Shown here in pieces: positions 48,561-57,746 of a stretch of DNA of 57,746 bases; position 1 is the stretch's first letter; each line of letters begins with the position of its first letter. Both the position numbers and the translations under genes were made by a program. Source of the DNA: Salinisphaeraceae bacterium (GTDB lineage Bacteria; Pseudomonadota; Gammaproteobacteria; Nevskiales; Salinisphaeraceae); the NCBI GenBank assembly GCA_002683405.1, contig NYTH01000008.1, positions 118,040-175,785 on the forward strand, given 5' to 3'. Under the pieces are notes generated by a model, which did no database searches, had not been told where the DNA came from, and saw only the letters and a program-made list of their open reading frames with translations.

Positions 48561-49666
48561 TGGATCCGGCGGCCCAGGCGCGCTATATGGCGCGTGCGCT
48601 GCGGCTGGCCCGGCGGGGCTGGTGTACTACCACGCCGAACCCTCGTGTGGGCTGCGTACTGGTCAGTCAGGGCGAAATCATTGGCGAGGGCTGGCACGAA
48701 AAAGCCGGGGAAGGCCACGCGGAAGTCCGCGCCCTGGAAGAGGCACGGCGGCGCGGCCGCGATACCGCCGGCGCTTCGGCGTTCGTGACGCTCGAGCCCT
48801 GCTGCGTGCAGGGTCGTACGCCAGCCTGCACCGCAGCGCTCATCCGGGCCGGCGTCAAGCGCGTCTATCTGGGCGCGACGGACCCCAACCCCCGCGTGAA
48901 CGGCGGCGGCATTGCGCAGCTTGAAGCCGCGGGTATCGAGGTGGTGCAGGGCCTGCTGAGCGCCGAATGTGAATCGCTGAATCCGGGCTTTTCACTCCGG
49001 ATGACGCTCGGCCGCCCGCGCTTTCGGGTGAAGGTTGCGATGTCGCTTGATGGCCGCACCGCGGCCGCCAACGGTGAAAGTCAGTGGATTACCGGGCCGG
49101 CAGCGCGACAGGAGGTGCACCGGCTGCGGCGCGAGAGCTGCGCCGTGCTGACCGGCAGCGGCACGCTTCGGGCGGATGATCCGCAGTTGACGGTGCGACA
49201 TGTCAGCGCGGCCCGACAGCCGGCGCGTGTGCTGCTGGATACCGATCTGCAGGCTGCGCCCGGGTCCCGTCTGTTCGACGGCGGCGCGCCCTGCATCGTC
49301 TTTACAGGCAGCGACAACGCGGGCCGCAGACAGGCGCTGGAACGCATTGGCATCACCGTAATCCAGGTGGCGCGCGGCGAATCGGGGCTGCATTTGATGG
49401 AAGTGGCCCGGCAGCTGGGCGATCTGGCCTTCAACGAGGTGATGGTGGAAGCGGGTGCCGAACTTGCCGGCGCCTTTGTCGAAGCCGGGCTCGCGGACGA
49501 GCTGATCATCTACCTGGCGCCACAGCTTATCGGCGACGGCGGCCGCGCCATGCTTTCGCTGCCCGGCCTGCAAGGTCTGGCTGACCGAATTTCCCTCGAT
49601 ATTCGGGACATTCGAGCCGTGGGTGAGGATTGGCGTATCATCGCGCGGCCGCGGCGTCCGGCCTGA
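48560..49666 (+). CDS. ribD: Riboflavin biosynthesis deaminase/reductase RibD
   Basis: Deaminates the pyrimidine made from GTP, then reduces its ribose. The 368-residue product has the N-terminal deaminase zinc site (GHAEVRALEEA; TLEPCCVQGRTPACT) and a C-terminal reductase domain (VAMSLDGRTAAANGESQWIT). Both are complete. It is coupled to nrdR by TGATG and lies 37 nt before ribE. Confidence 0.96.
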   Translation: MDPAAQARYMARALRLARRGWCTTTPNPRVGCVLVSQGEIIGEGWHEKAGEGHAEVRALEEARRRGRDTAGASAFVTLEPCCVQGRTPACTAALIRAGVKRVYLGATDPNPRVNGGGIAQLEAAGIEVVQGLLSAECESLNPGFSLRMTLGRPRFRVKVAMSLDGRTAAANGESQWITGPAARQEVHRLRRESCAVLTGSGTLRADDPQLTVRHVSAARQPARVLLDTDLQAAPGSRLFDGGAPCIVFTGSDNAGRRQALERIGITVIQVARGESGLHLMEVARQLGDLAFNEVMVEAGAELAGAFVEAGLADELIIYLAPQLIGDGGRAMLSLPGLQGLADRISLDIRDIRAVGEDWRIIARPRRPA

Positions 49667-49703
49667 TCGCCCGGCATGTAATCAAGAACCGATGGCAGAA
49701 ACG

Positions 49704-50309
49704 ATGTTCACAGGAATTGTTCGCGGACAAGGCGTTATTCAGGCCAGCCGGACGTTGGGCGGCGATACGCGACTGGAAGTCGATCGCAGGGGCGTGGACC
49801 TGGGACCCGTCGCTCTGGGAGACAGCATTGCCGTGAACGGCTGCTGCCTGACCGTGGTCGAGTTCGACGCTTGCTCGTTCTGCGCGGACGTATCTCGTGA
49901 AACACTCGACCTGACCACGCTGGGCGCGCTTGAGGTGGGCAGTGCGGTCAACCTCGAGCCGGCGTTACGCGCGGGCGACGCGCTGGGCGGTCATCTGGTC
50001 AGCGGCCACGTGGATGGCCTGGCCGAACTGGTGGGGCAACGCGATGATGCGCGTTCGCGCCGCTTCGAATTCAGGGCGCCCGATGCGCTGGCGCGGTATG
50101 TCGCGCGCAAGGGCTCGGTGTGCCTGGACGGCGTCAGCCTGACGGTCAATGACGTTAACGGCAGCCTGTTCGGTATCAACGTCGTACCGCATACGCTTGA
50201 GGTCACGACGCTGGGCGCCCTGGTACCGGGGCAGTCGGTCAACCTGGAGATCGACACCATAGCCCGCTATGTGGAGCGGCTCATGACAGCAGAAGAAGGA
50301 ATGAACTGA
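49704..50309 (+). CDS. ribE: Riboflavin synthase, alpha chain
   Basis: Converts two molecules of 6,7-dimethyl-8-ribityllumazine to riboflavin. The 201-residue product begins with the canonical [12 protein letters not shown] and has two lumazine-binding repeats, each with a [13 protein letters not shown]-type or [15 protein letters not shown] motif. An ATG at 49692 is an alternative start. The TGA overlaps the ribBA ATG. Confidence 0.96.
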   Translation: MFTGIVRGQGVIQASRTLGGDTRLEVDRRGVDLGPVALGDSIAVNGCCLTVVEFDACSFCADVSRETLDLTTLGALEVGSAVNLEPALRAGDALGGHLVSGHVDGLAELVGQRDDARSRRFEFRAPDALARYVARKGSVCLDGVSLTVNDVNGSLFGINVVPHTLEVTTLGALVPGQSVNLEIDTIARYVERLMTAEEGMN

Positions 50310-51430
50310 TGGCCTTCAGCCCAATCGAGGACATTATCGAGGACATCCGGCAGGGACGGATGGTCATCATGCTGGATGACGCGGATCGCGAGAACGAGGG
50401 TGATCTGATACTGGCGGCCGAGCACGTCACGCCGGAACACATCAATTTCATGGCGCGTTTCGGGCGCGGCCTGATCTGCCTGACGCTGACCCGTCAGCGC
50501 TGCCAGCAGCTCAATCTGCCGCTGATGGTCACCGGCAACCAGGAAACGCATCAGACCAATTTCACGGTATCGATCGAGGCAGCCGAAGGCGTGACCACCG
50601 GCATATCGGCGCATGACCGCGCCGCGACGGTGCGCGCCGCCGCCGGCAAGAAGGCCGCGCCGGCTGATCTGGTCCAGCCGGGGCACATCTTTCCGCTGAT
50701 GGCGCAGCCCGGTGGTGTCCTGGCGCGCGCCGGCCACACCGAGGCGGGCTGTGATCTGGCGCGCATGGCCGGTCTTGAGCCGGCGTCGGTCATCGTCGAG
50801 ATCCTCAACGAAGACGGCAGCATGGCGCGGCTGGAGGATCTTGAAGCGTTCGCGGCCACGCACGACATCAAGCTGGGCACGGTGGCCGATCTGATCCGGT
50901 ACCGGATTGCGCACGAACGCACCGTGTTCCGCGTGACGCAAACGCAGGTGGAAACCGACTTCGGCCCTTTCGATCTGTACTCGTTCGAGGATGAGGTGGA
51001 CAAGGTTGTGCATCTGGCGATGGTCAAGGGTGAGGTCAATCCGGATGATCCCACGCTGGTGCGCGTCCACGTGCGCAACACGCTGTCCGACATGCTGAAT
51101 ATTCATCACGCCGACTTCAGCTGGCCACTGCGCAGCGCCATGGAGCGCATCGAGCGCGAGGGCAGTGGCGTGATCGTGGTCCTGCGCAAGGCTGAGACAC
51201 CGCGCGAGCTGATCGAGCGGATCAGGACGCTCGAGGGCGGCGCCGCGAGCGAAAGCGGCGTGAGCTACGACGACATGGACGACGACCGCGTGCTGCGCAC
51301 CTACGGCATCGGCGCCCAGATCCTTACCGATCTGGGTGTGCGTCGCATGCGCGTGCTGTCGCAGCCGCTGCGAATGAACGCGATCTCCGGATTTGGCCTG
51401 GAAGTCGTCGAGTACGTCGATCACGACTAG
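50309..51430 (+). CDS. ribBA: 3,4-dihydroxy-2-butanone-4-phosphate synthase with degenerate GTP cyclohydrolase II domain
   Basis: Makes the four-carbon precursor of riboflavin. The 373-residue product has an intact N-terminal RibB domain ([51 protein letters not shown]). The C-terminal RibA-like half (about 207-373) has lost the zinc-binding cysteines: the place of the usual C-x10-C-x-C is taken by [17 protein letters not shown]. It is probably inactive as cyclohydrolase, the form called RibBX in some gammaproteobacteria, so a separate ribA is expected elsewhere. Confidence 0.93.
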   Translation: MAFSPIEDIIEDIRQGRMVIMLDDADRENEGDLILAAEHVTPEHINFMARFGRGLICLTLTRQRCQQLNLPLMVTGNQETHQTNFTVSIEAAEGVTTGISAHDRAATVRAAAGKKAAPADLVQPGHIFPLMAQPGGVLARAGHTEAGCDLARMAGLEPASVIVEILNEDGSMARLEDLEAFAATHDIKLGTVADLIRYRIAHERTVFRVTQTQVETDFGPFDLYSFEDEVDKVVHLAMVKGEVNPDDPTLVRVHVRNTLSDMLNIHHADFSWPLRSAMERIEREGSGVIVVLRKAETPRELIERIRTLEGGAASESGVSYDDMDDDRVLRTYGIGAQILTDLGVRRMRVLSQPLRMNAISGFGLEVVEYVDHD

Positions 51431-51526
51431 GCGCGCGCCGCGTTTAGCGACTCGTTTCGGCCCGTTCGGCGCTACGGGACGTGCGATAATGGCCCGATCA
51501 ACTGACGGGTCAGCAGGAATTCTCTG

Positions 51527-52009
51527 ATGGAACACGAAGGCGACTTTGATCTGGACGACGCCCGTATCGCCGTGGTGGCGACACGCTGGAACGACGTCGT
51601 GGTAGACCGCCTCGTCGACGGCGCGCTGAGTGTGCTCGGCGACTGCGGACTGGACGAAGGCAGTATCGATGTCTTCCGCGTACCGGGGGCCTTCGAATTG
51701 CCGGTGGTCTGCGACCGGCTCGCGGATGGCGGCGACTACGACGGCATCGTCGCGCTGGGCGCCGTTATTCGGGGCGAGACCCCGCACTTCGACTACATCT
51801 GCCAGGAAACCACCCGGGGCCTGGGGGCCGTGGCGCTGGAGTACGGCCTGCCGGTCGGCTTCGGCCTGATCACGGCGGATACGGTCGAACAGGCCGACGC
51901 CCGCTCGCAACCCGATGACGAGAGCAACAAGGGCGTAGAAGCCGCCAGCGCGGTGGCCGAGGTCATCAGCCTGTTGCGGCAGATCGAAGACGACAGCGGC
52001 GATAGCTGA
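51527..52009 (+). CDS. ribH: 6,7-dimethyl-8-ribityllumazine synthase
   Basis: Condenses the RibB product with the RibD-derived pyrimidine. The 160-residue product has the AVVATRWNDVVVDRLVDGAL strand, DVFRVPGAFELPVV, and ALGAVIRGETPHFDYICQET with the catalytic His. A good AGGAA ribosome-binding site precedes ATG. It lies 96 nt after ribBA and 8 nt before nusB. Confidence 0.97.
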   Translation: MEHEGDFDLDDARIAVVATRWNDVVVDRLVDGALSVLGDCGLDEGSIDVFRVPGAFELPVVCDRLADGGDYDGIVALGAVIRGETPHFDYICQETTRGLGAVALEYGLPVGFGLITADTVEQADARSQPDDESNKGVEAASAVAEVISLLRQIEDDSGDS

Positions 52010-52017
52010 AAACACCC

Positions 52018-52515
52018 ATGATCGAGTTCGGTCCCGAACCGCAAGCGGATGACGACGACGAAGCCCCGCCGCGCGACAAGCCGTTGTCCGCGCGCCAGCG
52101 GGCCCGTCGCGCGGCCATGCAGGCCTGCTACCAGTGGTTGCAGAGCGATAGCGAAACCGGTGACCTGATCCTGCAGTTTGATCGGGCGGGATACCTGAAG
52201 GGTGCAGACCGGGGTTACTTTCGCAAGACGGTACGCTTCTGTCTCGACGACACCGAGGCACTTTCCCCGCATTTCGAACCGTTTCTCGACCGGCCTGCCG
52301 ACCAGCTGGATCCGGTCGAGCACGCCATCCTGATCGTGGCGACCTATGAGCTGCTGCACCGACTGGAAATTCCCTATCGCGTGGTGTTGAACGAGGCGCT
52401 GGATATCGCGCGCGAATTCGGTGCCGAAGATGGCCACCGCTTCGTCAATGGCGTGCTCGACAAGGTGGCGCGGCAGACGCGCAGCGTGGAAGTCGGCATG
52501 CCGCGATCGGGGTAG
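52018..52515 (+). CDS. nusB: Transcription antitermination factor NusB
   Basis: RNA-binding factor that joins S10 at boxA to allow read-through of rRNA operons. The 165-residue product has an acidic N-terminal extension, then the NusB fold beginning ARQRARRAAMQACYQWL, followed by LDPVEHAILIVATYELLH and the VVLNEALDIAREFG helix ending in GHRFVNGVLDKVAR. Placement after ribH is standard. It starts 8 nt after the ribH stop. Confidence 0.96.
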   Translation: MIEFGPEPQADDDDEAPPRDKPLSARQRARRAAMQACYQWLQSDSETGDLILQFDRAGYLKGADRGYFRKTVRFCLDDTEALSPHFEPFLDRPADQLDPVEHAILIVATYELLHRLEIPYRVVLNEALDIAREFGAEDGHRFVNGVLDKVARQTRSVEVGMPRSG

Positions 52516-52538
52516 CCGGTCCGCGGGCCGATATCCGC

Positions 52539-53516
52539 GTGAGCGAATTCGACTTCATCCGGCAGTTGCTGGCAGACCTGCCGGGGCTGCGGGACGATGT
52601 CGTGCTGGGGCCGGGTGATGACGCGGCCCTGCTGCAGCCGCCGCCGGGCGACCAGCTGGCCATGACCACCGATACGCTGATCGCCGGCCGGCATTTTCCA
52701 GATGATGCCGACCCCGCGTCAGTGGGCTGGAAATCGGTCGCGGTCAACATCAGCGACCTGGCCGCCATGGGCGCGCGACCGGCCTGGATCACCATGACGG
52801 TTTCGACCCCCGATGCTCGCGGTATCGACTGGCGCGCTTTCATGTCGGGGGTGGCCCGCGCGCTGCAGGCCTACGGCGTGAGCCTGGTGGGCGGCGATCT
52901 CACGCGCGGCCCGTGGGCCATTACAGTATGCGCGCTCGGGTTTATCAGGCCAGGCCAGGCTCTGCGGCGCGACGGTGCCCGACCCGGCGACGTGATTGCC
53001 GTCACCGGCACGCTCGGGGATGCGGCCCTGGGTCTGTCCGTATGGCAGTCACCGCACGCCATGGATGATCCCGCGGACGCGCCGGCACGTGATTTTCTCA
53101 CGCGGCGACTGCACTGGCCGGAGGCTCGCGTGCAGGCGGGTGTGGCGCTGACGGGGCTGGCTACGGCGGCCGCCGACGTCTCCGATGGCCTGGCAGCAGA
53201 CCTCGGCCATATCCTGACCGCCAGCGGCGTGGGCGCCGAGGTTGACGCCGCCTGTCTGCCGCGCTCACCTGCGCTATCCCGCCTGTGCCGCGACACCGGG
53301 GCGCGGCAGCGCTTTCAGTTGAGCGGGGGCGATGACTACGAGTTGTGCGTGACCCTGCCCGAAGAGCGGCTTGCCGAGGCGGTTGAACGCGTGGATGTGC
53401 CGCTGACGGTGATTGGCCGGGTGACTCGGGGCAGCGGTTTGCGGGTCCGGGACGGGCAGGGCGCGTTGATCGAGCTCGAACGGGCCGGCTACGATCATTT
53501 CGCCGGATCCGACTAG
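52539..53516 (+). CDS. thiL: Thiamine-monophosphate kinase
   Basis: Phosphorylates thiamine monophosphate to the diphosphate cofactor. The 325-residue product begins SEFDFIRQLLA and shows VVLGPGDDAALL, MTTDTLIAGRHF, the VNISDLAAMGARP motif and VSLVGGDLTRG. The start is GTG with a weak ribosome-binding site. It ends the nrdR-rib-nusB-thiL run, and its TAG overlaps the TAG of the convergent ankyrin/TPR gene (shared CTAG). Confidence 0.95.
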   Translation: MSEFDFIRQLLADLPGLRDDVVLGPGDDAALLQPPPGDQLAMTTDTLIAGRHFPDDADPASVGWKSVAVNISDLAAMGARPAWITMTVSTPDARGIDWRAFMSGVARALQAYGVSLVGGDLTRGPWAITVCALGFIRPGQALRRDGARPGDVIAVTGTLGDAALGLSVWQSPHAMDDPADAPARDFLTRRLHWPEARVQAGVALTGLATAAADVSDGLAADLGHILTASGVGAEVDAACLPRSPALSRLCRDTGARQRFQLSGGDDYELCVTLPEERLAEAVERVDVPLTVIGRVTRGSGLRVRDGQGALIELERAGYDHFAGSD

Positions 53517-54769
53517 CGCTGCGCGGCCCCACAGGCGGGCTTATAGTCCAGCGCGCAGGCGCGCTGACGATCCTCTCGCGCCGCGTTCTCATCGCCCAGC
53601 CGCGAGAGTGTCTCTCCCAGCAGGTAGTAGGCCTTGCCGTAGTCGGGCTTGATCTTGATCAACCGCTGCAGCATTTCGCGCGCCCGACCGTGTTCACCCA
53701 GTCCGGCGTAGAGATTGGCCATCCACTCGAGCGCGCTGGCATTGCCGGGGTCGAGCTGTAGCGAGCGCAGCAGATCGGCCTGCGCCTGGGCGTCCTGGCC
53801 ACTGCGGTGATACGCCAGGCCTCGGTAGTAGTAGCCGCGCGAGGATTCCGGTTCCAGCGCCACGGCCTCGTCAAAGGCGCTGATGGCCTGATCGTAGTCC
53901 TCGGCCTGAAGCAGCGCATAACCCTGGTTGATGCGTGCGTCGGCCGCCATGCGCTCGTAGCCGCGCGCGCCATGCGACTGCAGCAGGTCCGCGATGGCCA
54001 GGTGGTTTTCCTGCAGCGCGATGCGCAGCGGTGTCCATCCCTCGTTGACGGCATTGGGGTCCGCGCCCCGTTCCAGCAGCGCGGCCACGGTCCGGGGGTG
54101 GTTGCCCACCACCGCCTGAAACAGCGGCGTGCGGCCGTTGATATTGCGATGTTCGATGTCTGCCCCCTCGCGCAGGAGATAATCGACCATCAGCGTGTGA
54201 CCGGCGCGCGCCGCCATGTGAAGCGGTGTGTGTCCTTTTTCGTCGGCCTTCTGCAGGTCGGCCCCCTGAGCCACGAGAATGCGCGCAATCTCGGTATTGC
54301 CCTGCCAGGTCTGCCAGGCCGCCAGCCACAGGGGCGTCTGCTGCCACTGATTGGTGATGTCCACGCGCGCGCCCGCCTGCAGAAGTCGACGCACGATGGC
54401 GGGATGGTGCTGTTCGGCGGCAAGATGCAGCGGCGAGAGCCCGCTGATATCGTCCTGGGCATCCAGGTCGGCATTGGCGTCGATCAACTGCTGGACAATG
54501 TGGCCCTGGCCGGCGCGCGCCGCCACGGCCAGCGGAGTGCGTCCGGCCTCGCTGCGGGTATTCACGTCCGCGCCGTATTCGAGCATGTCCCGCAGTACCG
54601 AACTGTCGCCGCGTAGCGCTGCGTAGTGCAGGCAGGTCCAGCCGGCAAGGTCATCGTCGTTGGCATGCACCGCCATCTGGGCCAGGCAGCGCAGATCGTA
54701 GCGGGGCGTGACCATGACGGCGGTCACGCCGCAGGCGATCAGTATCAGAATGAACAGGCGGAGCACCAT
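53513..54769 (-). CDS. Ankyrin-repeat plus TPR protein, membrane-anchored or exported
   Basis: 418 residues. An N-terminal hydrophobic segment (about 3-21, MVLRLFILILIACGVTAVMV) could be a signal anchor. Residues about 42-270 hold seven ankyrin repeats (for example GWTCLHYAALRGD, GHTPLHMAARAGH, GRTPLFQAVVGNH). Residues about 277-410 hold three to four TPR-like helices (INQGYALLQAEDYDQAISAF). No enzymatic domain is seen, so it is probably a protein-interaction scaffold in the envelope. ATG 54769 has AGGA upstream. The combination of the two repeat types in one chain is less common. Confidence 0.85.
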   Translation of the reverse strand: MVLRLFILILIACGVTAVMVTPRYDLRCLAQMAVHANDDDLAGWTCLHYAALRGDSSVLRDMLEYGADVNTRSEAGRTPLAVAARAGQGHIVQQLIDANADLDAQDDISGLSPLHLAAEQHHPAIVRRLLQAGARVDITNQWQQTPLWLAAWQTWQGNTEIARILVAQGADLQKADEKGHTPLHMAARAGHTLMVDYLLREGADIEHRNINGRTPLFQAVVGNHPRTVAALLERGADPNAVNEGWTPLRIALQENHLAIADLLQSHGARGYERMAADARINQGYALLQAEDYDQAISAFDEAVALEPESSRGYYYRGLAYHRSGQDAQAQADLLRSLQLDPGNASALEWMANLYAGLGEHGRAREMLQRLIKIKPDYGKAYYLLGETLSRLGDENAAREDRQRACALDYKPACGAAQR

Positions 54770-54882
54770 GGCGCGGTCCTGCGGGGCGTTCGGCGGTGTT
54801 TCAGGCAGACACGATAGCCTATACGCACCATTATCGCGCGCCTGTCGGAACGGGTGGCGGGCGTGGCCGGCTGCTGCGGCGG

Positions 54883-54911
54883 TTAAGCCGCGGGCCCATA
54901 AACGCTAAGAT
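54883..54911 (+). promoter_or_regulatory. Possible sigma-70 promoter of cysS
   Basis: TTAAGC (54883-54888), 17-nt spacer, TAAGAT (54906-54911), about 55 nt before the cysS ATG. Hexamer matches are moderate. Confidence 0.4.
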
Positions 54912-54965
54912 ACGCGGCCGTCCGGCCGCGCCGGTCCTTGTCCAAGTGTTCAAAGAACGTTCTAC

Positions 54966-56348
<1,383 letters not shown>

Positions 56349-56358
56349 GGGGGTAGGC

Positions 56359-57222
56359 TCAGGCGGCTGGGGTTTCCCGCAGTTCGCAAGCCAGCAGCGT
56401 ATTTTCGAGCAGCATGGCTACGGTCATGGGGCCGACGCCGCCGGGCACCGGGGTGATCCAGCTCGCACGCTCACGGGCAGCGTCGTAGCTGACGTCGCCC
56501 TGCAGTCTGCCGTCTTCGCCCCGGTTCATGCCGACATCGACAACGGTGGCTCCGGGCCGTACCCATTCGCCCGGCACCAGGTCCGGCTTGCCGACCGCGA
56601 CAACCAGTAATTCGGCCTGCCTGACCTGGCTTTCCAGATCTTCCGTGAAGCGGTGACAGACCGTGACGGTGCAGCCCTTGAGCAGCAGTTCCAGCGCCAT
56701 GGGGCGGCCGACGATATTGGAGGCGCCCACGATCACGGCGCGACGCCCGCGGAAGGTTTCGCCGGCGGCCTCGAGCAGCCGGATAATGCCCAGCGGGGTA
56801 CAGGAACGGATCAGCGGGGCGCGTTGGGCCAGTCGGCCGACGTTATAGGGGTGAAAACCGTCCACATCCTTGAGCGGGTCAATCCGGTCGATCACCGCCG
56901 AGGCATCGAGCTGTTTGGGCAGGGGAAGCTGGACCAGGATGCCGTCAATGGCATCGTCCTGATTGAACCGGTCGATGGTGGCGAGCAGTTGCTCCTGACT
57001 GACGGCGGCGTCCAGGTACACCGGTTCCGAATGCAGCCCCGCAGCGGCGCAGGCCTCGATTTTCTTGTTCACGTAGATGCCGGACGCAGTGTCTCCGCCC
57101 ACCAACACCACAGCCAGGCCGGGTCGGCGTCGTCCCGCCTTCAGACGATCGTCGATCCGGGCCTGGACAGCATCACGAACCTGCCGGGCCAGTTTCTTGC
57201 CGTCGAGTAATTGGGCGGGCAT
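56359..57222 (-). CDS. folD: Bifunctional methylene-THF dehydrogenase / methenyl-THF cyclohydrolase
   Basis: Oxidises 5,10-methylene-THF to methenyl- and 10-formyl-THF using NADP+. The 287-residue product starts [15 protein letters not shown] and has the catalytic lysine in [36 protein letters not shown], the [18 protein letters not shown] nucleotide site and [21 protein letters not shown] 57222 has GAGGA upstream; 16 earlier in-frame codons look non-coding. It is followed upstream by a tRNA-type promoter reading the other way. Confidence 0.96.
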   Translation of the reverse strand: MPAQLLDGKKLARQVRDAVQARIDDRLKAGRRRPGLAVVLVGGDTASGIYVNKKIEACAAAGLHSEPVYLDAAVSQEQLLATIDRFNQDDAIDGILVQLPLPKQLDASAVIDRIDPLKDVDGFHPYNVGRLAQRAPLIRSCTPLGIIRLLEAAGETFRGRRAVIVGASNIVGRPMALELLLKGCTVTVCHRFTEDLESQVRQAELLVVAVGKPDLVPGEWVRPGATVVDVGMNRGEDGRLQGDVSYDAARERASWITPVPGGVGPMTVAMLLENTLLACELRETPAA

Positions 57223-57380
57223 GCGTCCTCGTGGGTCCTGGGCCTGCGGGGCGCGAATTCTTACATGCACATGCCGCTCTGGCCACCTTCGCGGCTAAGT
57301 GCTGCAGAATCTATCGGGCGGACGGCGCGTCGCGGCGCCGGATGCAGCGTTGACGCTGGACACCAAGCATGGCGCGACGG

Positions 57381-57409
57381 TTGGCGGCAGCGCAAGTCGG
57401 ACTTAGAAT
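57381..57409 (+). promoter_or_regulatory. Sigma-70 promoter of the tRNA-Pro-like region
   Basis: TTGGCG (57381-57386), 17-nt spacer and TAGAAT (57404-57409), then a GC-rich discriminator. Transcription would run into the tRNA-Pro-like copies that begin 53 nt further on. Confidence 0.6.
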
Positions 57410-57461
57410 ATGCGGCGCCGACGCTCGATGCGCAAAGGCCGCCGACATTGCAACGAGTTTT

Positions 57462-57554
57462 CGGTGTATAGCGCAGTCTGGTAGCGCGTCTGCTTTGGGG
57501 CGACGACCGCCCGGAGCGAGCACGGCTCGCTCAGGTCGACGCGCCCGTAGCAGG
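57462..57554 (+). pseudogene. tRNA-Pro(UGG)-like 5' half interrupted by a 49-nt hairpin, copy 1
   Basis: Nucleotides 1-37 of a tRNA-Pro are complete: acceptor CGGTGTA, T8/A9, D-arm GCGC-AGTCTGGTA-GCGC, stem TCTGC and loop TTTGGG with anticodon TGG. At the 37/38 position a 49-nt segment (57500-57548) intervenes. After it the expected A38 and GCAGG (39-43) resume. Beyond 57554 no T-arm, acceptor 3' strand or CCA follows, so this copy cannot fold as a full tRNA from what is seen. The insert contains AGCGAGC-ACG-GCTCGCT and an outer GGGCG/CGCCC pairing. Confidence 0.65.
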
Positions 57555-57652
57555 ATGCGAAGGGCCGGGGTTCTTGGCGAGGCAGGAAGCCGAGCCTAGC
57601 ACCGGACTGCTCCCGAGTGTGTCGGCGGGATGTGAGCGGAGAAGGTTTCAGA

Positions 57653-57746
57653 CGGGGTATAGCGCAGCTTGGTAGCGCGTCTGCTTTGGGGCGACGACCG
57701 CCCGGAGCGAGCACAGCTCGCTCAGGTAGGAGCGCCCGTAGCAGGA
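57653..57746 (+). tRNA. tRNA-Pro(UGG)-like 5' half with the same insert, copy 2 (cut by the right edge)
   Basis: Acceptor CGGGGTA, D-arm GCGC-AGCTTGGTA-GCGC, TCTGC and TTTGGG with anticodon TGG. The same 49-nt insert (57691-57739; 4 differences from copy 1) follows, then A38 and GCAGG. The sequence ends there, so whether a true T-arm and CCA follow is unknown. The call as a tRNA gene, rather than a second broken copy, is open. Confidence 0.35.

Larger units (their letters stand above)
57462..57746 (+). repeat. Tandem direct repeat, period 191 bp
   Basis: 57462-57554 and 57653-57745 agree at 86 of 93 positions without gaps. The spacer (57555-57652) is unrelated to tRNA and could continue into further copies beyond the window. 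Confidence 0.8.

Noticed and set aside
50267-52261. A 664-codon open frame on the minus strand across ribBA, ribH and nusB
   Set aside because: It is an antisense shadow of three well-identified genes in high-GC DNA; its translation is low in complexity and matches no family.
48001-53516. FMN riboswitch for the riboflavin genes
   Set aside because: No RFN-like conserved blocks are seen upstream of ribD, ribE, ribBA or ribH; the genes appear constitutively expressed behind nrdR.
57500-57548. Group I or group II intron in the tRNA-Pro copies
   Set aside because: The insert is only 49 nt and has none of the conserved core elements of these ribozymes; any intron would have to be of another type.
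57403-57714. A minus-strand frame of 103 codons over the tRNA-Pro-like copies
   Set aside because: Its internal similarity comes only from the DNA repeat; a frame antisense to tRNA sequence is a familiar artefact.

Overview
The window is a high-GC (by eye roughly 60-65 %) chromosomal segment of a gammaproteobacterium. Markers are the ygfA / 6S RNA / zapA order, SohB, a LpxL/WaaA/HldE/HldD/WaaF lipid A-core set, the nrdR-ribD-ribE-ribBA-ribH-nusB-thiL cluster, a GlnE next to waaF/ilvE genes, and a groESL operon with a sigma-32-like promoter plus CIRCE. The AspRS looks non-discriminating (His30), which points to a lineage near the Chromatiales/Xanthomonadales boundary rather than to enterics. 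The genus cannot be named from this sequence. No phage, IS transposase, CRISPR array or plasmid gene was recognised.

Layout. 1-1.1 kb: 5' part of 5-formyl-THF cyclo-ligase, 6S RNA, zapA and a small coiled-coil gene, all leftward. 1.2-3.3 kb: DUF4212 protein plus VC_2705-type Na+ symporter. 3.4-10.7 kb, leftward: DegQ/HtrA protease, a PEBP protein, SohB, ferrochelatase, an AGCS symporter and an NSS symporter that seems to start at AUU. 10.7-11.3 kb: a gene-free stretch with three copies of a composite palindromic repeat. 11.3-15 kb: thiolase and groESL. 15-18 kb, leftward: GDP-fucose (fcl, gmd) and UDP-xylose (uxs) precursor genes. 18-20.6 kb: a glycosyltransferase and an FkbM methyltransferase. 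21-23.7 kb: glnE. 23.8-34.1 kb: an LPS core block with four leftward genes (DUF5672, two glycosyltransferase-like, one membrane protein) facing rightward glycosyltransferases (one broken by an in-frame amber codon), waaE-like, hldD, waaF, ilvE and kdkA. A 267-bp nested palindrome follows. 34.4-38.7 kb: lpxL, hldE, waaA and a QueD-like gene. 39.3-41 kb: tRNA-Val(CAC), a DegT aminotransferase, tRNA-Ala(GGC) and tRNA-Glu(UUC). 41-48 kb: ugd, fmdB, aspS, nadA, cysC, glyA. 48-53.5 kb: nrdR, riboflavin genes, nusB, thiL. 53.5-57.2 kb: an ankyrin/TPR protein, cysS, folD. The right edge holds two tandem tRNA-Pro(UGG)-like 5' halves, each interrupted in the anticodon loop by a near-identical 49-nt hairpin.

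How the genes work together. Much of the window serves the cell envelope. HldE and HldD make ADP-heptose, WaaF and WaaA build the inner core, KdkA phosphorylates Kdo and LpxL acylates lipid A. Ugd, Uxs, Gmd, Fcl and the DegT aminotransferase supply activated sugars, and the variable glycosyltransferases decorate the outer core or surface polysaccharide. The rest is housekeeping: riboflavin, NAD, heme, folate/one-carbon, sulfate activation, tRNA charging and chaperonin. The most unusual observations are the interrupted tRNA-Pro copies, the nested palindrome, the amber-split glycosyltransferase, the AUU start and the 6S RNA 3' end that also carries the ygfA ribosome-binding site.
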